64,000 nucleotides of DNA from Rhodospirillales bacterium (GCA_016712375.1 JADJRE010000007.1:62001-126000); one strand, 5' to 3'. Numbered from the stretch's first letter, positions 26,279 through 36,042 are shown. Numbers and translations are program-made. Notes: a model not told the origin generated them from the sequence alone.

Positions 26279-26374
26279 CGGCGCGGTGGTTAAATCCCGC
26301 CAGCGGCGCGTCAGTTGAATTTCCGCGCTGGCGGCTGAATCGCACCAGCGGCGCGGGTGGTTGAATCACGCTGA
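26279..26374. repeat. Four degenerate tandem repeats of about 17-28 bases
   Basis: Units begin near 26279, 26304, 26332 and 26349. They share CGGCGCG, then GTGGTT(A/G)AATC, then CGC(C/T)(A/G)G; the third unit lacks the first half. They lie between the start of the polyketide synthase gene and the AT-richer membrane ORF. No coding function or known repeat family is recognised. Confidence 0.55.
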
Positions 26375-26409
26375 CGGTGGAGTCGCGCAGCAGCGCGGTG
26401 ATGAAATCG

Positions 26410-26434
26410 AAAAGGCCCGCTCCTCGTCCGGAGC
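26410..26434 (-). terminator. Weak hairpin downstream of the minus-strand M16/membrane ORF unit
   Basis: On the minus strand GCTCC (26434-26430), a 6-base loop and GGAGC (26423-26419) are followed by GGGCC and TTTT. The stem is short and the T run is offset by five bases, so it may be only a partial terminator. Confidence 0.3.
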
Positions 26435-26463
26435 AGCAATGAGAAAGATTTTGCTCGCGTCGA

Positions 26464-26769
26464 CTACAACGCGAACGGCCAAAAGACCACGATTGCCAAG
26501 CCCGAGGCCGTCAACAACAGGGGCACGAAAAACTGCGCCATAAGGTCTTTCATCAGCGGGTTCTTAACCATCAGAACGCTTCCTAAGGAAATTTTGCGGT
26601 GCAGCATGATGCTGTGGCTTTTGCTATGCCACAAATACAGCAAAGCAGTCAACGCAACAGTGACCTCAATCACGAACATTAAAATAAAGTAAGCTTTGTT
26701 GTCACAAACTGCCCGCTCAAGAGAATGTAAGTTGCTGCACAAGCGAACAATCTGCTGTAGCAGGATCAC
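26464..26769 (-). CDS. Small two-helix membrane protein, AT-richer than its surroundings
   Basis: Up to 101 residues from a GTG at 26769, overlapping the M16 stop (GTGA). A shorter form of 71 residues could begin at the ATG at 26679. Two transmembrane segments are visible: MFVIEVTVALTALLYLW and FVPLLLTASGLAIVVFW, separated by a basic loop rich in His, Lys and Ser. Base composition is roughly 45-47% G+C by eye, far below the neighbours, which suggests transfer or a young gene. I recognise no family. Confidence 0.5.
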   Translation of the reverse strand: MILLQQIVRLCSNLHSLERAVCDNKAYFILMFVIEVTVALTALLYLWHSKSHSIMLHRKISLGSVLMVKNPLMKDLMAQFFVPLLLTASGLAIVVFWPFAL

Positions 26770-28124
26770 CTTGAGGTGGTCAGCCCCTGCGGGCGGCCAA
26801 CGATGACGAAGGTGAGTGCGTCGGCGGACAGGAGTTGGTTCGCCAGGCCATTAACGTCATCGAGCGACACCGATTCGATCAGCTGATTACGCCGATCGAG
26901 GTAGTCGATCCCAAGGTTCTCGAGCTGGATCGATGTGAGCAAACCGGCGAGCCGGCTGCTGCCGGCAAACCGCAGCGGAAACGAGCCAGTCAAAAAGGTC
27001 TTGGCGTCCGCCAGTTCCTTTGCAGAGGCGCCATGCTCGGCAAAATCTCGCCATACCTGGCGAATAACCGACAGCGTCTCCTCCACCCGTTCGTTGGCCG
27101 TGCCGGCGCCACCGAGGATCAATGCCGCGTGGTCAAGCGGCACCGGCGACGTGTAAACGCCGTAAACGAGCCCGCGCTTCTCACGGACCTCGTCGAAAAG
27201 CCGCGACGACAGGCCGCTGCCTCCGAGGATCTGATTAAGCACCGTCAGCGCATAGAAGCGCGGATCATCTCGCTTCAGCCCTCGCTGGGCGAAGGCAACG
27301 GCGCTCTGCGGTACATCCATGTCGACAACGACGGTGCGGCCGGAACCGGCAAGCGACATATCGCCAAGGGTGGCAGAGACCGCCTTTTCGGGAAGGCCGC
27401 CGAAAGATTGCTGCAGCAGGGTCGTCAGTTCCGCCGGTGTGACGTCGCCGACGACGCCCAGCACCAGCGTATCGCGCGCGAGCCGCTCGCGCACGAAGCG
27501 CAGCAGGTCGTTGCGGCTGATCCGCGGAAGACTCTCTGCCGTTCCCATCACCGGCCGGCCGTAGGGGGTGTCGGGGAACAGCGTGGCCCACAATTGCCGG
27601 CTGGCCCGGGCTTCCGGATCCTCGGCCTCGCGGCGAAGCTGCGCTTCCAGCTGGCTGCGGATGCGCGCCATCGGCTCGGCGTCGAACCGTGGCTGGGTCA
27701 GTGCGAGGCGCAACAGCTGAAAGGCAACCTCACGGTTAGCGGTCAGCGTCGTCAGCGTGCCGCCAAAATTGTCGCGATCGGCATCGAACGAAAGCCGGAT
27801 CGCCAGATCCTCCAGCTTTGCCTGGAATGCCTGGCTGTCCAGGTCGCCCGCTCCTTCATCAAGCAACGCTGCGACCATGCGCGAAAGCCCAGCCTTGTCG
27901 GGCGGATCAATCGCCGAGCCGGCGTTACGGAAGGCGATGCGCACCGAAATAATCGGGTTGGCGTGATCCTCGACGAGCCAAGCCTCGACGCCGCCCGCCG
28001 TCACCTTCTGTATCTGCACCGCGGCCGCCGCCGGCACGACCACCATCGCGCAGAACACGCACAGCAGAACGGCGCCGAGAAGCTGCAGAGCAACGGATCC
28101 CGGCCGCAGCACGAAACTGCGCAT
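26766..28124 (-). CDS. M16 peptidase-like protein lacking the zinc-binding motif
   Basis: 452 residues with an N-terminal hydrophobic export signal. The fold is that of M16B peptidases (pitrilysin/mitochondrial-processing-peptidase type), but at the place of the HxxEH zinc motif the sequence reads GLSRMVAALLDEG, so this subunit should be inactive. The C-terminal arginine/tyrosine region used for substrate binding is present (REKRGLVYGVYTSPVPLDHA). It is encoded directly after an active M16 protein with a one-base overlap. Together they would form a heterodimeric periplasmic protease. Confidence 0.9.
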   Translation of the reverse strand: MRSFVLRPGSVALQLLGAVLLCVFCAMVVVPAAAAVQIQKVTAGGVEAWLVEDHANPIISVRIAFRNAGSAIDPPDKAGLSRMVAALLDEGAGDLDSQAFQAKLEDLAIRLSFDADRDNFGGTLTTLTANREVAFQLLRLALTQPRFDAEPMARIRSQLEAQLRREAEDPEARASRQLWATLFPDTPYGRPVMGTAESLPRISRNDLLRFVRERLARDTLVLGVVGDVTPAELTTLLQQSFGGLPEKAVSATLGDMSLAGSGRTVVVDMDVPQSAVAFAQRGLKRDDPRFYALTVLNQILGGSGLSSRLFDEVREKRGLVYGVYTSPVPLDHAALILGGAGTANERVEETLSVIRQVWRDFAEHGASAKELADAKTFLTGSFPLRFAGSSRLAGLLTSIQLENLGIDYLDRRNQLIESVSLDDVNGLANQLLSADALTFVIVGRPQGLTTSR

Positions 28125-29587
28125 CAGCGAATTCCGCCGGCTGTGGTCCCAGCGGCCGGCGGGCTAGGTGCCTGAGCCGCTTGAGCGGAGGCCGCGTCGG
28201 GGTCGGCAATGAGCAACGACGTAACGGACGGCCCATCGAGGACCAGCCGCGCTGCCGCTGTAACCTCGTCGCGGCTCACCGCGGCAATGCGGGCAGGCCA
28301 GGCTTCAACGTCCGCCAGCGTCTGGCCGGTTGCCAGGGCCTCGCCAATAATATGCGCGGCAGTTGAATATGTGTCGCGTGCGTAGACGGCGTCTGCCAGC
28401 ATTCGCTGCTTCGAGCGGGCAACCTCGTCCTCGGTTGGGCCGGAACGCGCAAGCTCCGCTACCGCTGCCTCGATGGCCTTTTCGAGCTTCCCCAATTCAA
28501 CGCCGGGCCGCGGGCTCGCTTGGATCGACAGTTCGGAAGGTCCGCGTCGCGATGGGTCGTACCAGGCGCCGGCGGAGACCGCCAGCGCCTGATCGACGAC
28601 AAGGCTGCGATACAGGCGGCTGGTGGCCCCGCCACCGAGGATATCCGCCAGAACCTGCAATGCGTAGGCATGTTTGGTTTCGCCCCAGACATAGGACGGC
28701 GCCCGCAACGAGCGGCTCCACATCGGCTGGAGAACCCGCGCGTCGGTCAACGAAACCCGCCGGTCCGCCCGCTGGTCCGGTTCGATCAGCTGCAACCGGC
28801 TCGGCACCGCGGCTCCGCCGATCCGCCCGTAGGTCCGCTCGGCCAGCGGCCGAAGCTCGGCCGCGTCGATATCACCGGTGACCACCAGAATGGCATTCTC
28901 CGGCACATACCAGCGGCGGTAGAAATCAAGAACCGCCTCGGTGCTCAGCGCCGCGATTTCCTTTTGCCAGCCGATGATGGGCCGACGATAGGGGTGATTG
29001 AGGAACTGTACCGCCTGTGCTTCCTCGGCGAGGATCGCGCCTGGATCGTTGTCGACGCGCTGGCTGCGCTCTTCGAGCACCACCTGCTTCTCCGGCGCGA
29101 CCTGTTTCGGGGTCAGCACCAGGTTGCGCATCCTGTCAGCTTCCATGCGCATCACCAGTTCCAGCCGATCGCAGGCAATGTTCTGGAAGAAGGCGGTATA
29201 GTCGTAGGAGGTAAATGCATTCTCCTGCCCGCCGTTGCTGGACACGATGCGCGAGAACTCGCCCTGTGGGACGTCCGGTGTGCCCTTGAACATCAGGTGT
29301 TCGAGCAGATGCGCGATGCCCGAGTGGCCTTCGGGCTCATCGGCGGCGCCCACCTTGTACCAAAGCATGTGGCTGACCACCGGCACCCGGCGATCGGTGA
29401 CCACCACCACCTGCAGGCCATTCTCCAGGGTGAAGGTTTGCGGATTGAAAAGCCCGCTGCGCGCCGCGACCGGTTGCGCAAGACAGACAACCAACGCCAG
29501 AAGGAGAGCCGTGGCCACAAACCTCGATCGGCTGAGACGGCGTTCCTGCACCGGTAGCGACGACCGGCGCCTCATGAAGTTGATCAT
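28124..29587 (-). CDS. M16 family zinc metallopeptidase, active subunit
   Basis: 487 residues. A signal sequence (ATALLLALVVCLAQPVAA) is followed by the catalytic domain, with the inverted zinc motif in HSGIAHLLEHLMFKGT and the distal glutamate in the following helix. The second M16 domain ends near residue 440 and a Pro/Ala tail follows. It would degrade short peptides in the periplasm with its non-catalytic partner encoded downstream. Upstream on the same strand lie bamF and lspA, but 110 bases separate them. Confidence 0.92.
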   Translation of the reverse strand: MINFMRRRSSLPVQERRLSRSRFVATALLLALVVCLAQPVAARSGLFNPQTFTLENGLQVVVVTDRRVPVVSHMLWYKVGAADEPEGHSGIAHLLEHLMFKGTPDVPQGEFSRIVSSNGGQENAFTSYDYTAFFQNIACDRLELVMRMEADRMRNLVLTPKQVAPEKQVVLEERSQRVDNDPGAILAEEAQAVQFLNHPYRRPIIGWQKEIAALSTEAVLDFYRRWYVPENAILVVTGDIDAAELRPLAERTYGRIGGAAVPSRLQLIEPDQRADRRVSLTDARVLQPMWSRSLRAPSYVWGETKHAYALQVLADILGGGATSRLYRSLVVDQALAVSAGAWYDPSRRGPSELSIQASPRPGVELGKLEKAIEAAVAELARSGPTEDEVARSKQRMLADAVYARDTYSTAAHIIGEALATGQTLADVEAWPARIAAVSRDEVTAAARLVLDGPSVTSLLIADPDAASAQAAQAPSPPAAGTTAGGIR

Positions 29588-29698
29588 TGCGTCTCCACTC
29601 TGCGCCGCTCGGCACGGATCACGGCATCGTCGCCGCTGTCGTTGTGCAGAGATAAGGGCCTGAGCGCCGACGCCTGCAAGCCTCGCCAGCCAATCCGT

Positions 29699-30271
29699 CT
29701 AGAATATACCTTCCAGCAAAGCCTTCGGCCGGCGCCGGATGGTGGGCGTTTCACCGTCGGAGACCGGGCGATTCAGCGCCTGATTCTCCTGGATGCGCCG
29801 GCTCTCCTTTGCCGCGTCGACGACGGTTGCGCGATCTGGAACATCGGACCAGAACATCAGACGCTCGACGAAGCTCTGGTCGGCCTCGGCGAGGATCGTC
29901 GATTCACGGTTGACCTGCGCGCGGATGCCCGTCTGCGCGTCTTCCGCACCGGTGCGTACCAGCAGTTGTTGCAGTCCGGGCGATCCCGCCGAAGCTACGG
30001 CGGCGTCATCCGGCACCGTGCGGGCGGCCGTACCACCAGTCATTGCTTGCCGGGCGATCTCCCGCGGCGCTGCCCCCTGGCTGGCGCCGGTCGCGGTGGC
30101 TGGCGGACGCAGGGCAAAATCCGGCGGCATACTGAGCGGCGCTCGCGAATAGACAGTGAACTCATCGGGAGGCCGTTTCACGCCAATTCCCAGATCCTGC
30201 TTGAGGCCCTCGCAGCCGCCAACCAGCAGCAGTACCGCCAGCCCGGCCGTCCATGTGCATAAGCCCTTCAT
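29699..30271 (-). CDS. bamF: DUF3035 lipoprotein, BamF-like
   Basis: 190 residues with a lipoprotein signal (LAVLLLVGGCEG). DUF3035 motifs include KRPPDEFTVYSRAPLSMPPDF near the N-terminus of the mature protein and a basic C-terminal stretch. In Caulobacter the family member BamF is a component of the outer membrane beta-barrel assembly machinery in alphaproteobacteria. It overlaps lspA by four bases (ATGA), so a lipoprotein and its signal peptidase are made together. Confidence 0.85.
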   Translation of the reverse strand: MKGLCTWTAGLAVLLLVGGCEGLKQDLGIGVKRPPDEFTVYSRAPLSMPPDFALRPPATATGASQGAAPREIARQAMTGGTAARTVPDDAAVASAGSPGLQQLLVRTGAEDAQTGIRAQVNRESTILAEADQSFVERLMFWSDVPDRATVVDAAKESRRIQENQALNRPVSDGETPTIRRRPKALLEGIF

Positions 30272-30786
30272 TCACCCGTTTCCCTACCGACGCCTCTGTC
30301 GCTCCTGCGTTCTTCCGCTGCGCTGAACACCGAATCGATGACCAGCAAGGCAACGCCGATGGTAATCGCCGAGTCGGCAACGTTGAACGCTGGCCAATGA
30401 TAACCCCAGAGGTGGAAATCGAGAAAGTCCGCGACGGCGCCGAAGCGGATACGGTCGATCAGGTTGCCAAAAGCCCCGCCAATGACTGAACCCAGGGCGT
30501 AAGCCATGATTGGCTGCCGCGCGCGGGCGGGCCAGATCAGCAGCAGTCCGACGATAACGACCGCCACGATCGACAAGATGAGCGCGTTGTAGGGCGAATC
30601 GTTGTTGAATAATCCGAAGCTGACGCCCCGATTCCAGGTCATCACCAAATTGAAGTACGATGTCACCTCGATGACGCGGGGCGGCATCATCAACCGCTCC
30701 AGGATCCACCATTTGCTCACCTGGTCGAGGACAACGATCAGCGCCGACAGTGCCAATCCTCTACCGAACAGCGGCGACAGCTTCAT
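30268..30786 (-). CDS. lspA: Lipoprotein signal peptidase
   Basis: 172 residues from the ATG at 30786. Four transmembrane helices and the family motifs are present: DQVSKWWILE, TWNRGVSFGLF, GNLIDRIRFGAVADFLDF and FNVADSAITIGV. The two catalytic aspartates lie in the last two. It removes signal peptides from diacylglyceryl-modified prolipoproteins in the inner membrane; several substrates are encoded in this window. The gene order ribF-ileS-lspA is the classic proteobacterial operon, here extended by bamF. Confidence 0.95.
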   Translation of the reverse strand: MKLSPLFGRGLALSALIVVLDQVSKWWILERLMMPPRVIEVTSYFNLVMTWNRGVSFGLFNNDSPYNALILSIVAVVIVGLLLIWPARARQPIMAYALGSVIGGAFGNLIDRIRFGAVADFLDFHLWGYHWPAFNVADSAITIGVALLVIDSVFSAAEERRSDRGVGRETGE

Positions 30787-30817
30787 CGCGCTGTCCACAC
30801 GGTGATATTGATACTGA

Positions 30818-33652
30818 TCATTCCGCGGCCGCGCGGTGACGTTCGACCGCATCCGCGCAGCGCCCGCAGAGGGTCGGGTGCAGCGGATGAGAGCCGACAT
30901 CCGGCAGCACCTGCCAGCAGCGCTCGCACTTCTCGCCTTGCGCCCGATCGACGCGGACCGCGACGCCCGGAACGTCGGGGAGTTGGAACGCATCGCCGGG
31001 CGGTAAGCCGTCGACGAAATCAGCGGCCGAGGTGATTGCCAACTCGGCGAGGTCCACCCCGACCACCGCATCCCGGTAGTCGTCGCCCGCCCAGATCTTC
31101 GGATGCGCCTGCAAGCTCGATCCGATCCGCTTCGCCGCCCGCTCCAGCTCCAATGCGCCGGTCACGACGCGGCGCAGGCGCCGCACGATCGTCCAGCGCT
31201 CCGCCAGCGCGTCGTTCCGCCACTCGCCGGGCACCTCCGGGAAGGTGCGCAGATGCACGCTGTCGTGCTCGCTCGGATGCCGGGACAGCCAAGCCTCCTC
31301 GGCGGTGAAGCAGAGAAACGGCGCCAGCCACGCGGTCAGGCAATTGAAGACGGCGTCGAGCACACTGCGCGCCGCCCGACGGCGGATGCTGTCAACCGGA
31401 TCGCAGTAAAGCGCATCCTTGCGCACGTCGAAATAGAAAGCCGAGAGATCGACGGCGCAGAAGCCATGCAGTTCGGCGAAAAAGCCATGGAACTCCAGGG
31501 CGCCGCAAGCTTGCCGCAGCTGCGCGTCAAGCTGCGCCAGCCTGTGCAGCACCCAGCGTTCCAGTTCCGGCATCTGTTCGACCGGCAGCCGCTCCCGGGC
31601 GTCGAATCCCTGCACGCTACCGAGCAGATAGCGCAGCGTATTGCGGAAGCGACGGTAGACATCGGACTGTTGCTTGAGGATTTCGCCGCCGATGCGCAGA
31701 TCCTCCGAGTAGTCCGAACCCACCACCCACAGCCGCAGCACGTCCGCGCCGTGCTTGTCGATCACCTCTTGCGGGCCAACGACGTTGCCCAGCGACTTCG
31801 ACATCTTCTGGCCGTCCTCGGCCATCACGAAGCCATGCGTCAGCACCGAGTCGTAAGGCGCCCGCCCGCGTGTTCCGCAGGATTCCAGCAGCGACGAGTG
31901 GAACCAGCCACGGTGCTGGTCGGAGCCCTCGAGATAGAGATCGGCGGGCCAGCCGAGATCGGCACGCTGCTCCAGCACGAACGCATGCGTGCAGCCGGAA
32001 TCGAACCAGACGTCGAGAATATCCGTCACCGGCTCGTACTGTTCGGGGTCGTGCTCCGCCGACAGAAACCGCCGCGGATCGCCGTCGAACCAGACGTCGG
32101 CACCTGCCGCCTCGACCGCCGTGGCAATCCGCCCCAGCACAGCCGCGTCGCGCAGCGGCTCGCCCGTACGTTTGTAGACGAACACGGTGATTGGCACGCC
32201 CCAGGCGCGCTGCCGCGACACGCACCAGTCGGGCCGCGTCTCGATCATCCCGCGCAACCGGTTCTGCCCGGAGGACGGAACGAAACGGGTGGCGTCGATT
32301 GCCGCCAGCGCCTTCTCCCGAAGGCCGTTGCGCTGCATGCCGATGAACCACTGCGGCGTATTGCGGAAAATCAGCGGCGCCTTTGAGCGCCAGGAGTGCG
32401 GATAGCTGTGGACGAGCCTGTCCTTCGCCAGCAAGGCTCCCGTGGCCTCGAGCGCCTCCAGCACCGCGGCGTTGGCGTCGCCTTCCGCCCCAGTCTCGGT
32501 GAGGACGCGGCGCCCGGCGAACAGCGGGATATGTTCCAGGAAAACGCCGTCAGGGCCGACGGTGTCGGGCACCGCCACGCCGTGCGCCATGCCGAGTTCC
32601 CAGTCGTCCGCGCCATGGCCGGGGGCGATGTGCACGAAGCCGGAACCGGTCTGCAGATCGACAAACGACCCCGGGAGCAGCGGCACCGGGAAGTCGTAGC
32701 CGGCCTCCTGCAACGGATGGCGGCAGACGGTGCCGGCGAGGCCGGCGCCGCCAATTTCCCCCAGCCGCAGCCAGGTCTCGATGCCAAGCGCCTCTCGCAC
32801 CCGGTCCGCCACGTCGGCGCCGATCACCAGCCGGTCGCCCGGCCGCACCCGGCAGCCTTCGCCAGCGACGGTGACCTCGTAGATCGCGTACTTGAATGAT
32901 TGACCGTAGGCGATTGCGCGGTTGCCTGGGATGGTCCACGGCGTCGTCGTCCAGATCACCACTCTGGCCCCGGCGAGCGCCGGATGACCGGGACGGCTTA
33001 CCGGGAACGCAACGAAGATGGTTGTCGATTTGTGATCGTGATATTCGACTTCGGCTTCCGCCAGCGCCGTCTTCTCGACCACCGACCACAGCACCGGCTT
33101 GGCGCCCTTGTACAGCGAGCCGTCGAGCAGAAACTTGCCGAGTTCGCGGACGATCTGTGCCTCGGCGGCGAAACTCATCGTCGAATAGGGATTTGGCCAG
33201 TCGCCGATCACGCCCAGCCGCTGGAACTCGGCGCGCTGGATGTCTATCCATTTTTCAGCGAAAGCGCGGCACTGCCGGCGCAGCTCCAGGATCGGCACCG
33301 AGTCCTTGCTCTGCCCCTTCTCGCGATAGCTCTCCTCGATCTTCCATTCGATCGGCAGACCGTGGCAGTCCCAGCCGGGCACGTAGTTGGCGTCCTTGCC
33401 CAGCATCTGCTGCGCCCGGTTGACCACGTCCTTGAGGATCTTGTTGAGCGCCGTGCCGATGTGCAGGTGGCCGTTGGCATACGGCGGCCCGTCGTGCAGC
33501 ACGAACCTCGGCCGACCAGCGGAGGTCTCGCGCAAACGTCGGTAGAGATCGATCCGCCGCCAGCGCGCCAGCAATTCCGGCTCGCGCTTCGGCAGCTCCG
33601 CCTTCATCGGAAAGTCGGTGCGCGGCAGGAAAACGGTCGACTTGTAGTCCAC
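30818..33652 (-). CDS. ileS: Isoleucyl-tRNA synthetase
   Basis: 944 residues from the GTG at 33652 (VDYKSTVFLPRTDFPMKAEL), which gives the normal N-terminus. The HIGH motif is HLHIG (in NGHLHIGTALNKI), the KMSKS loop is GQKMSKSLGN, and the editing domain contains TTPWTIPGNRAIAYG. The C-terminal zinc finger KCERCW and LCGRC is present. It charges tRNA-Ile in the cytoplasm. It is the second gene of the ribF-ileS-lspA-bamF unit. Confidence 0.97.
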   Translation of the reverse strand: MDYKSTVFLPRTDFPMKAELPKREPELLARWRRIDLYRRLRETSAGRPRFVLHDGPPYANGHLHIGTALNKILKDVVNRAQQMLGKDANYVPGWDCHGLPIEWKIEESYREKGQSKDSVPILELRRQCRAFAEKWIDIQRAEFQRLGVIGDWPNPYSTMSFAAEAQIVRELGKFLLDGSLYKGAKPVLWSVVEKTALAEAEVEYHDHKSTTIFVAFPVSRPGHPALAGARVVIWTTTPWTIPGNRAIAYGQSFKYAIYEVTVAGEGCRVRPGDRLVIGADVADRVREALGIETWLRLGEIGGAGLAGTVCRHPLQEAGYDFPVPLLPGSFVDLQTGSGFVHIAPGHGADDWELGMAHGVAVPDTVGPDGVFLEHIPLFAGRRVLTETGAEGDANAAVLEALEATGALLAKDRLVHSYPHSWRSKAPLIFRNTPQWFIGMQRNGLREKALAAIDATRFVPSSGQNRLRGMIETRPDWCVSRQRAWGVPITVFVYKRTGEPLRDAAVLGRIATAVEAAGADVWFDGDPRRFLSAEHDPEQYEPVTDILDVWFDSGCTHAFVLEQRADLGWPADLYLEGSDQHRGWFHSSLLESCGTRGRAPYDSVLTHGFVMAEDGQKMSKSLGNVVGPQEVIDKHGADVLRLWVVGSDYSEDLRIGGEILKQQSDVYRRFRNTLRYLLGSVQGFDARERLPVEQMPELERWVLHRLAQLDAQLRQACGALEFHGFFAELHGFCAVDLSAFYFDVRKDALYCDPVDSIRRRAARSVLDAVFNCLTAWLAPFLCFTAEEAWLSRHPSEHDSVHLRTFPEVPGEWRNDALAERWTIVRRLRRVVTGALELERAAKRIGSSLQAHPKIWAGDDYRDAVVGVDLAELAITSAADFVDGLPPGDAFQLPDVPGVAVRVDRAQGEKCERCWQVLPDVGSHPLHPTLCGRCADAVERHRAAAE

Positions 33653-33698
33653 AGAAGCAGTTTCCGGTTCAGCCCACGGGCGATATGAGCGCGGTGAG

Positions 33699-34673
33699 TC
33701 AGGTGCTCGCGGCGCGTGCACGATGTACGCCGCCGGCACCGGCGAGGATGCGTCGGGCCTGCGCGCAATCCTCGGCGATTTGTGCCCGCAAATGCTCAAG
33801 GCCGTCAAACCTCTTTTCCGGGCGAAGGAACTCTACGAGCTCGACCTCGATCGTCCGGCCGTAGAGGTCAGCGTCGAAGTCAAAGAGGTGCACCTCCAGC
33901 AGTGGCTCAGTTGCCGCAAACGTCGGCCGAAGCCCCAGATTGGCGACCGCAGGATACGGCGGCGCGGCGTCGCCGGGATCAAGGCGGACACCCACGGCGT
34001 AGACACCCAGCGCCGGGTGGATGTATTCGCCGAGGCGGATGTTGGCGGTGGGGAAGCCGATGGTGCGACCGCGCGCGTCGCCCTTCACCACCTCTCCCTC
34101 GATGACGAACGGCCGGCCAAGCAGCCGCGCCGCGTCGCTCAACCGGCCGCTCCGCAACTGCTCGCGGATCCGGGTGGAGGAGTACGGCTCGCCATCGGCA
34201 TCCTTGATTTCGTGCACGCAGGTGAAGCCGAAGTCGAACTCATCGCCGAGCCACAGCAGCAGCTCCGGCGTCCCCTTGCGGCCGTGGCCGAAGGCGAAAT
34301 CGTGACCGCAGATCACGTGCCGAGCACCCAGTCCGCGCACCAGCACCTGTTCGACGAACGCTCGCGGCGGCGTCCGTGCGAAACCGGCGTCGAACGGAAC
34401 GACCACCAGCAGTTCCGGGCCGAGGGCTTCGATCAGGCGCATCTTCATCGGGAATGGCGTCAATCGAAACGGCGCCGCGTTTGGCTCAAACACTGCGCGG
34501 GGATGCGGCTCGAACGTCAGCACTGCCCAAGGGATGCCCGAGGCCCGGGCGATGCGTCCGCCTTCGCCGATCACTTCGCGGTGACCGAGGTGCACGCCGT
34601 CGAAATTGCCGACGGCGACGGCGGCGCCGCGCACATCGCGCGGCAGGTTCTCGAAGTGGCGAAACACACGCAT
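33699..34673 (-). CDS. ribF: Bifunctional riboflavin kinase/FAD synthetase
   Basis: 324 residues from the ATG at 34673. The FMN adenylyltransferase domain (1-180) carries VGNFDGVHLGHREV and YSSTRIREQLRSG. The riboflavin kinase domain (about 185-310) carries GRTIGFPTANI and NLGLRPTF. It converts riboflavin to FMN and FAD. It is the first gene of the unit that continues into ileS 46 bases later. Confidence 0.95.
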   Translation of the reverse strand: MRVFRHFENLPRDVRGAAVAVGNFDGVHLGHREVIGEGGRIARASGIPWAVLTFEPHPRAVFEPNAAPFRLTPFPMKMRLIEALGPELLVVVPFDAGFARTPPRAFVEQVLVRGLGARHVICGHDFAFGHGRKGTPELLLWLGDEFDFGFTCVHEIKDADGEPYSSTRIREQLRSGRLSDAARLLGRPFVIEGEVVKGDARGRTIGFPTANIRLGEYIHPALGVYAVGVRLDPGDAAPPYPAVANLGLRPTFAATEPLLEVHLFDFDADLYGRTIEVELVEFLRPEKRFDGLEHLRAQIAEDCAQARRILAGAGGVHRARAAST

Positions 34674-34794
34674 GCCAAGCAACGTGTCCGCCCGCGCCGC
34701 CGTGGTCAAGGGGCAACCCACCGGGCGCCGGCGGGAACAGGCCATCCGGCGCGGCGTTCACAAGATTAAGACGATGCAGCAGGAGAAAAAGCGA

Positions 34795-36027
34795 ATGGTC
34801 AGCCACTCGGTGCCGCAACGGAGTACTGCCGAGCGCACCGCAGACGCGCTTCGGCGCCGCTCTCACGACGCGATGCAAGGCGCCACCTCGGCGATCCGCG
34901 ATCGCCGGCTGCCGGGGGGCCGGACCGCTAAAATCGTCGCCGCAACGGCGGTGGCACTCGCGGCCACTGCCTTGGTCGTGGATTGGCAGGCGCGCCGCGC
35001 CGAGCGGCGTCACCCTCCGAAAGGGCGGTTCGTCGAGGTTGACGGCGTGCGGCTGCACTACATCGAAGCGGGGGAGGGCGATCCCGTGGTGCTGCTGCAC
35101 GGCAACGGCAGCATGCTGGACGATCCGCTGCTGTCGATCTTCGGAGCGCTGGCCGAGCAGCACCGGGTGATCGCCTTCGACCGCCCGGGCTTCGGCTGGA
35201 GCGACCGGCCGCATAACCGGGAATGGACGCCGGAAGCGCAGGCAACGCTGATCCGCAATGCCCTGCGATCCCTCGAAATCGAACGGCCGGTGCTCTATGG
35301 CCACTCGTTTGGCGCGCCGGTGGTGATGTCGTTCGCGCTGATGCATCCGCAGGACACGCGGGGAATTGTCGCTGCTTCCGGGTACTACTACCCCCATTTC
35401 CGCGCCGATAGCATCGTCGCCTGGAGCGCCACCTTGCCGGTGATCGGGCCAATCCTGCGCAACACTGTGTTGCCCGTCGAAGGCGCAGCATTCGGCAGCC
35501 TGGCAGTAAAGGCGCTGTTCGATCCGGCGCCGGTGCCGGAAGCGTATGCCGTCTTCCCAGCAAGCCTGGCGCTGCGGCCGTCGCAGATCCGGGCCTCGGG
35601 CGAGGACGGCCGGACGCTGCGGGCGTGGGCGACGCGGACTTGCCGGCGTTACTCGGAAGTCAGGGTGCCGGTGGTCATCGTTGCCGGTACCGAGGACAGG
35701 ATCGTCGATCCGCACGCCCATTCCGCCAGGCTGCACGACCAGATCGCCGGCTCGCGGCTGCACCTGTGGCCCGATACCGGGCACATGGTTCACCACACCC
35801 GCGCCGCCGAGGTCATCGACGCCATCGATGAAGTGTTCGGGATGGCCGATACCTGGGCGGCCGATCACGATGCGGCACGCCTCGGGAACACTGCCGCTCC
35901 GGTCGGCGCGCCGGACGCGATCGAAGCGTCGGAAACCCGGACGGATGCACCGTCGGTCGTAGATGCGGAAAGTGGTGGGGAGGCGAGGCGCCGCGCCGAG
36001 AATGTAGCGGGCCCCGCCCCGGTATGA
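34795..36027 (+). CDS. Alpha/beta hydrolase
   Basis: 410 residues from the ATG at 34795, preceded by AGGAG at 34781-34785; in-frame codons further upstream belong to the antisense of ribF. A membrane-anchor-like helix (IVAATAVALAATALVVD) precedes the hydrolase core. The core contains VVLLHGNGSMLDDPL (oxyanion hole), the nucleophile elbow YGHSFGAPV with Ser, an acid near VAGTEDRIVDP and His in PDTGHMVHH. The last 70 residues are charged and probably disordered. The substrate is unknown; haloalkane-dehalogenase-like and esterase roles are both possible. Confidence 0.85.
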   Translation: MVSHSVPQRSTAERTADALRRRSHDAMQGATSAIRDRRLPGGRTAKIVAATAVALAATALVVDWQARRAERRHPPKGRFVEVDGVRLHYIEAGEGDPVVLLHGNGSMLDDPLLSIFGALAEQHRVIAFDRPGFGWSDRPHNREWTPEAQATLIRNALRSLEIERPVLYGHSFGAPVVMSFALMHPQDTRGIVAASGYYYPHFRADSIVAWSATLPVIGPILRNTVLPVEGAAFGSLAVKALFDPAPVPEAYAVFPASLALRPSQIRASGEDGRTLRAWATRTCRRYSEVRVPVVIVAGTEDRIVDPHAHSARLHDQIAGSRLHLWPDTGHMVHHTRAAEVIDAIDEVFGMADTWAADHDAARLGNTAAPVGAPDAIEASETRTDAPSVVDAESGGEARRRAENVAGPAPV

Positions 36028-36042
36028 GCTGCCCGGCCCGCC

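Noticed and set aside
26279..26374. CRISPR array
   Set aside because: The repeats are degenerate, directly adjacent without unique spacers, and no cas genes are in the window.
26835..28175. 446-codon plus-strand frame opposite the M16-like gene
   Set aside because: Antisense shadow of a clear M16 protein; no ribosome binding site or homology.
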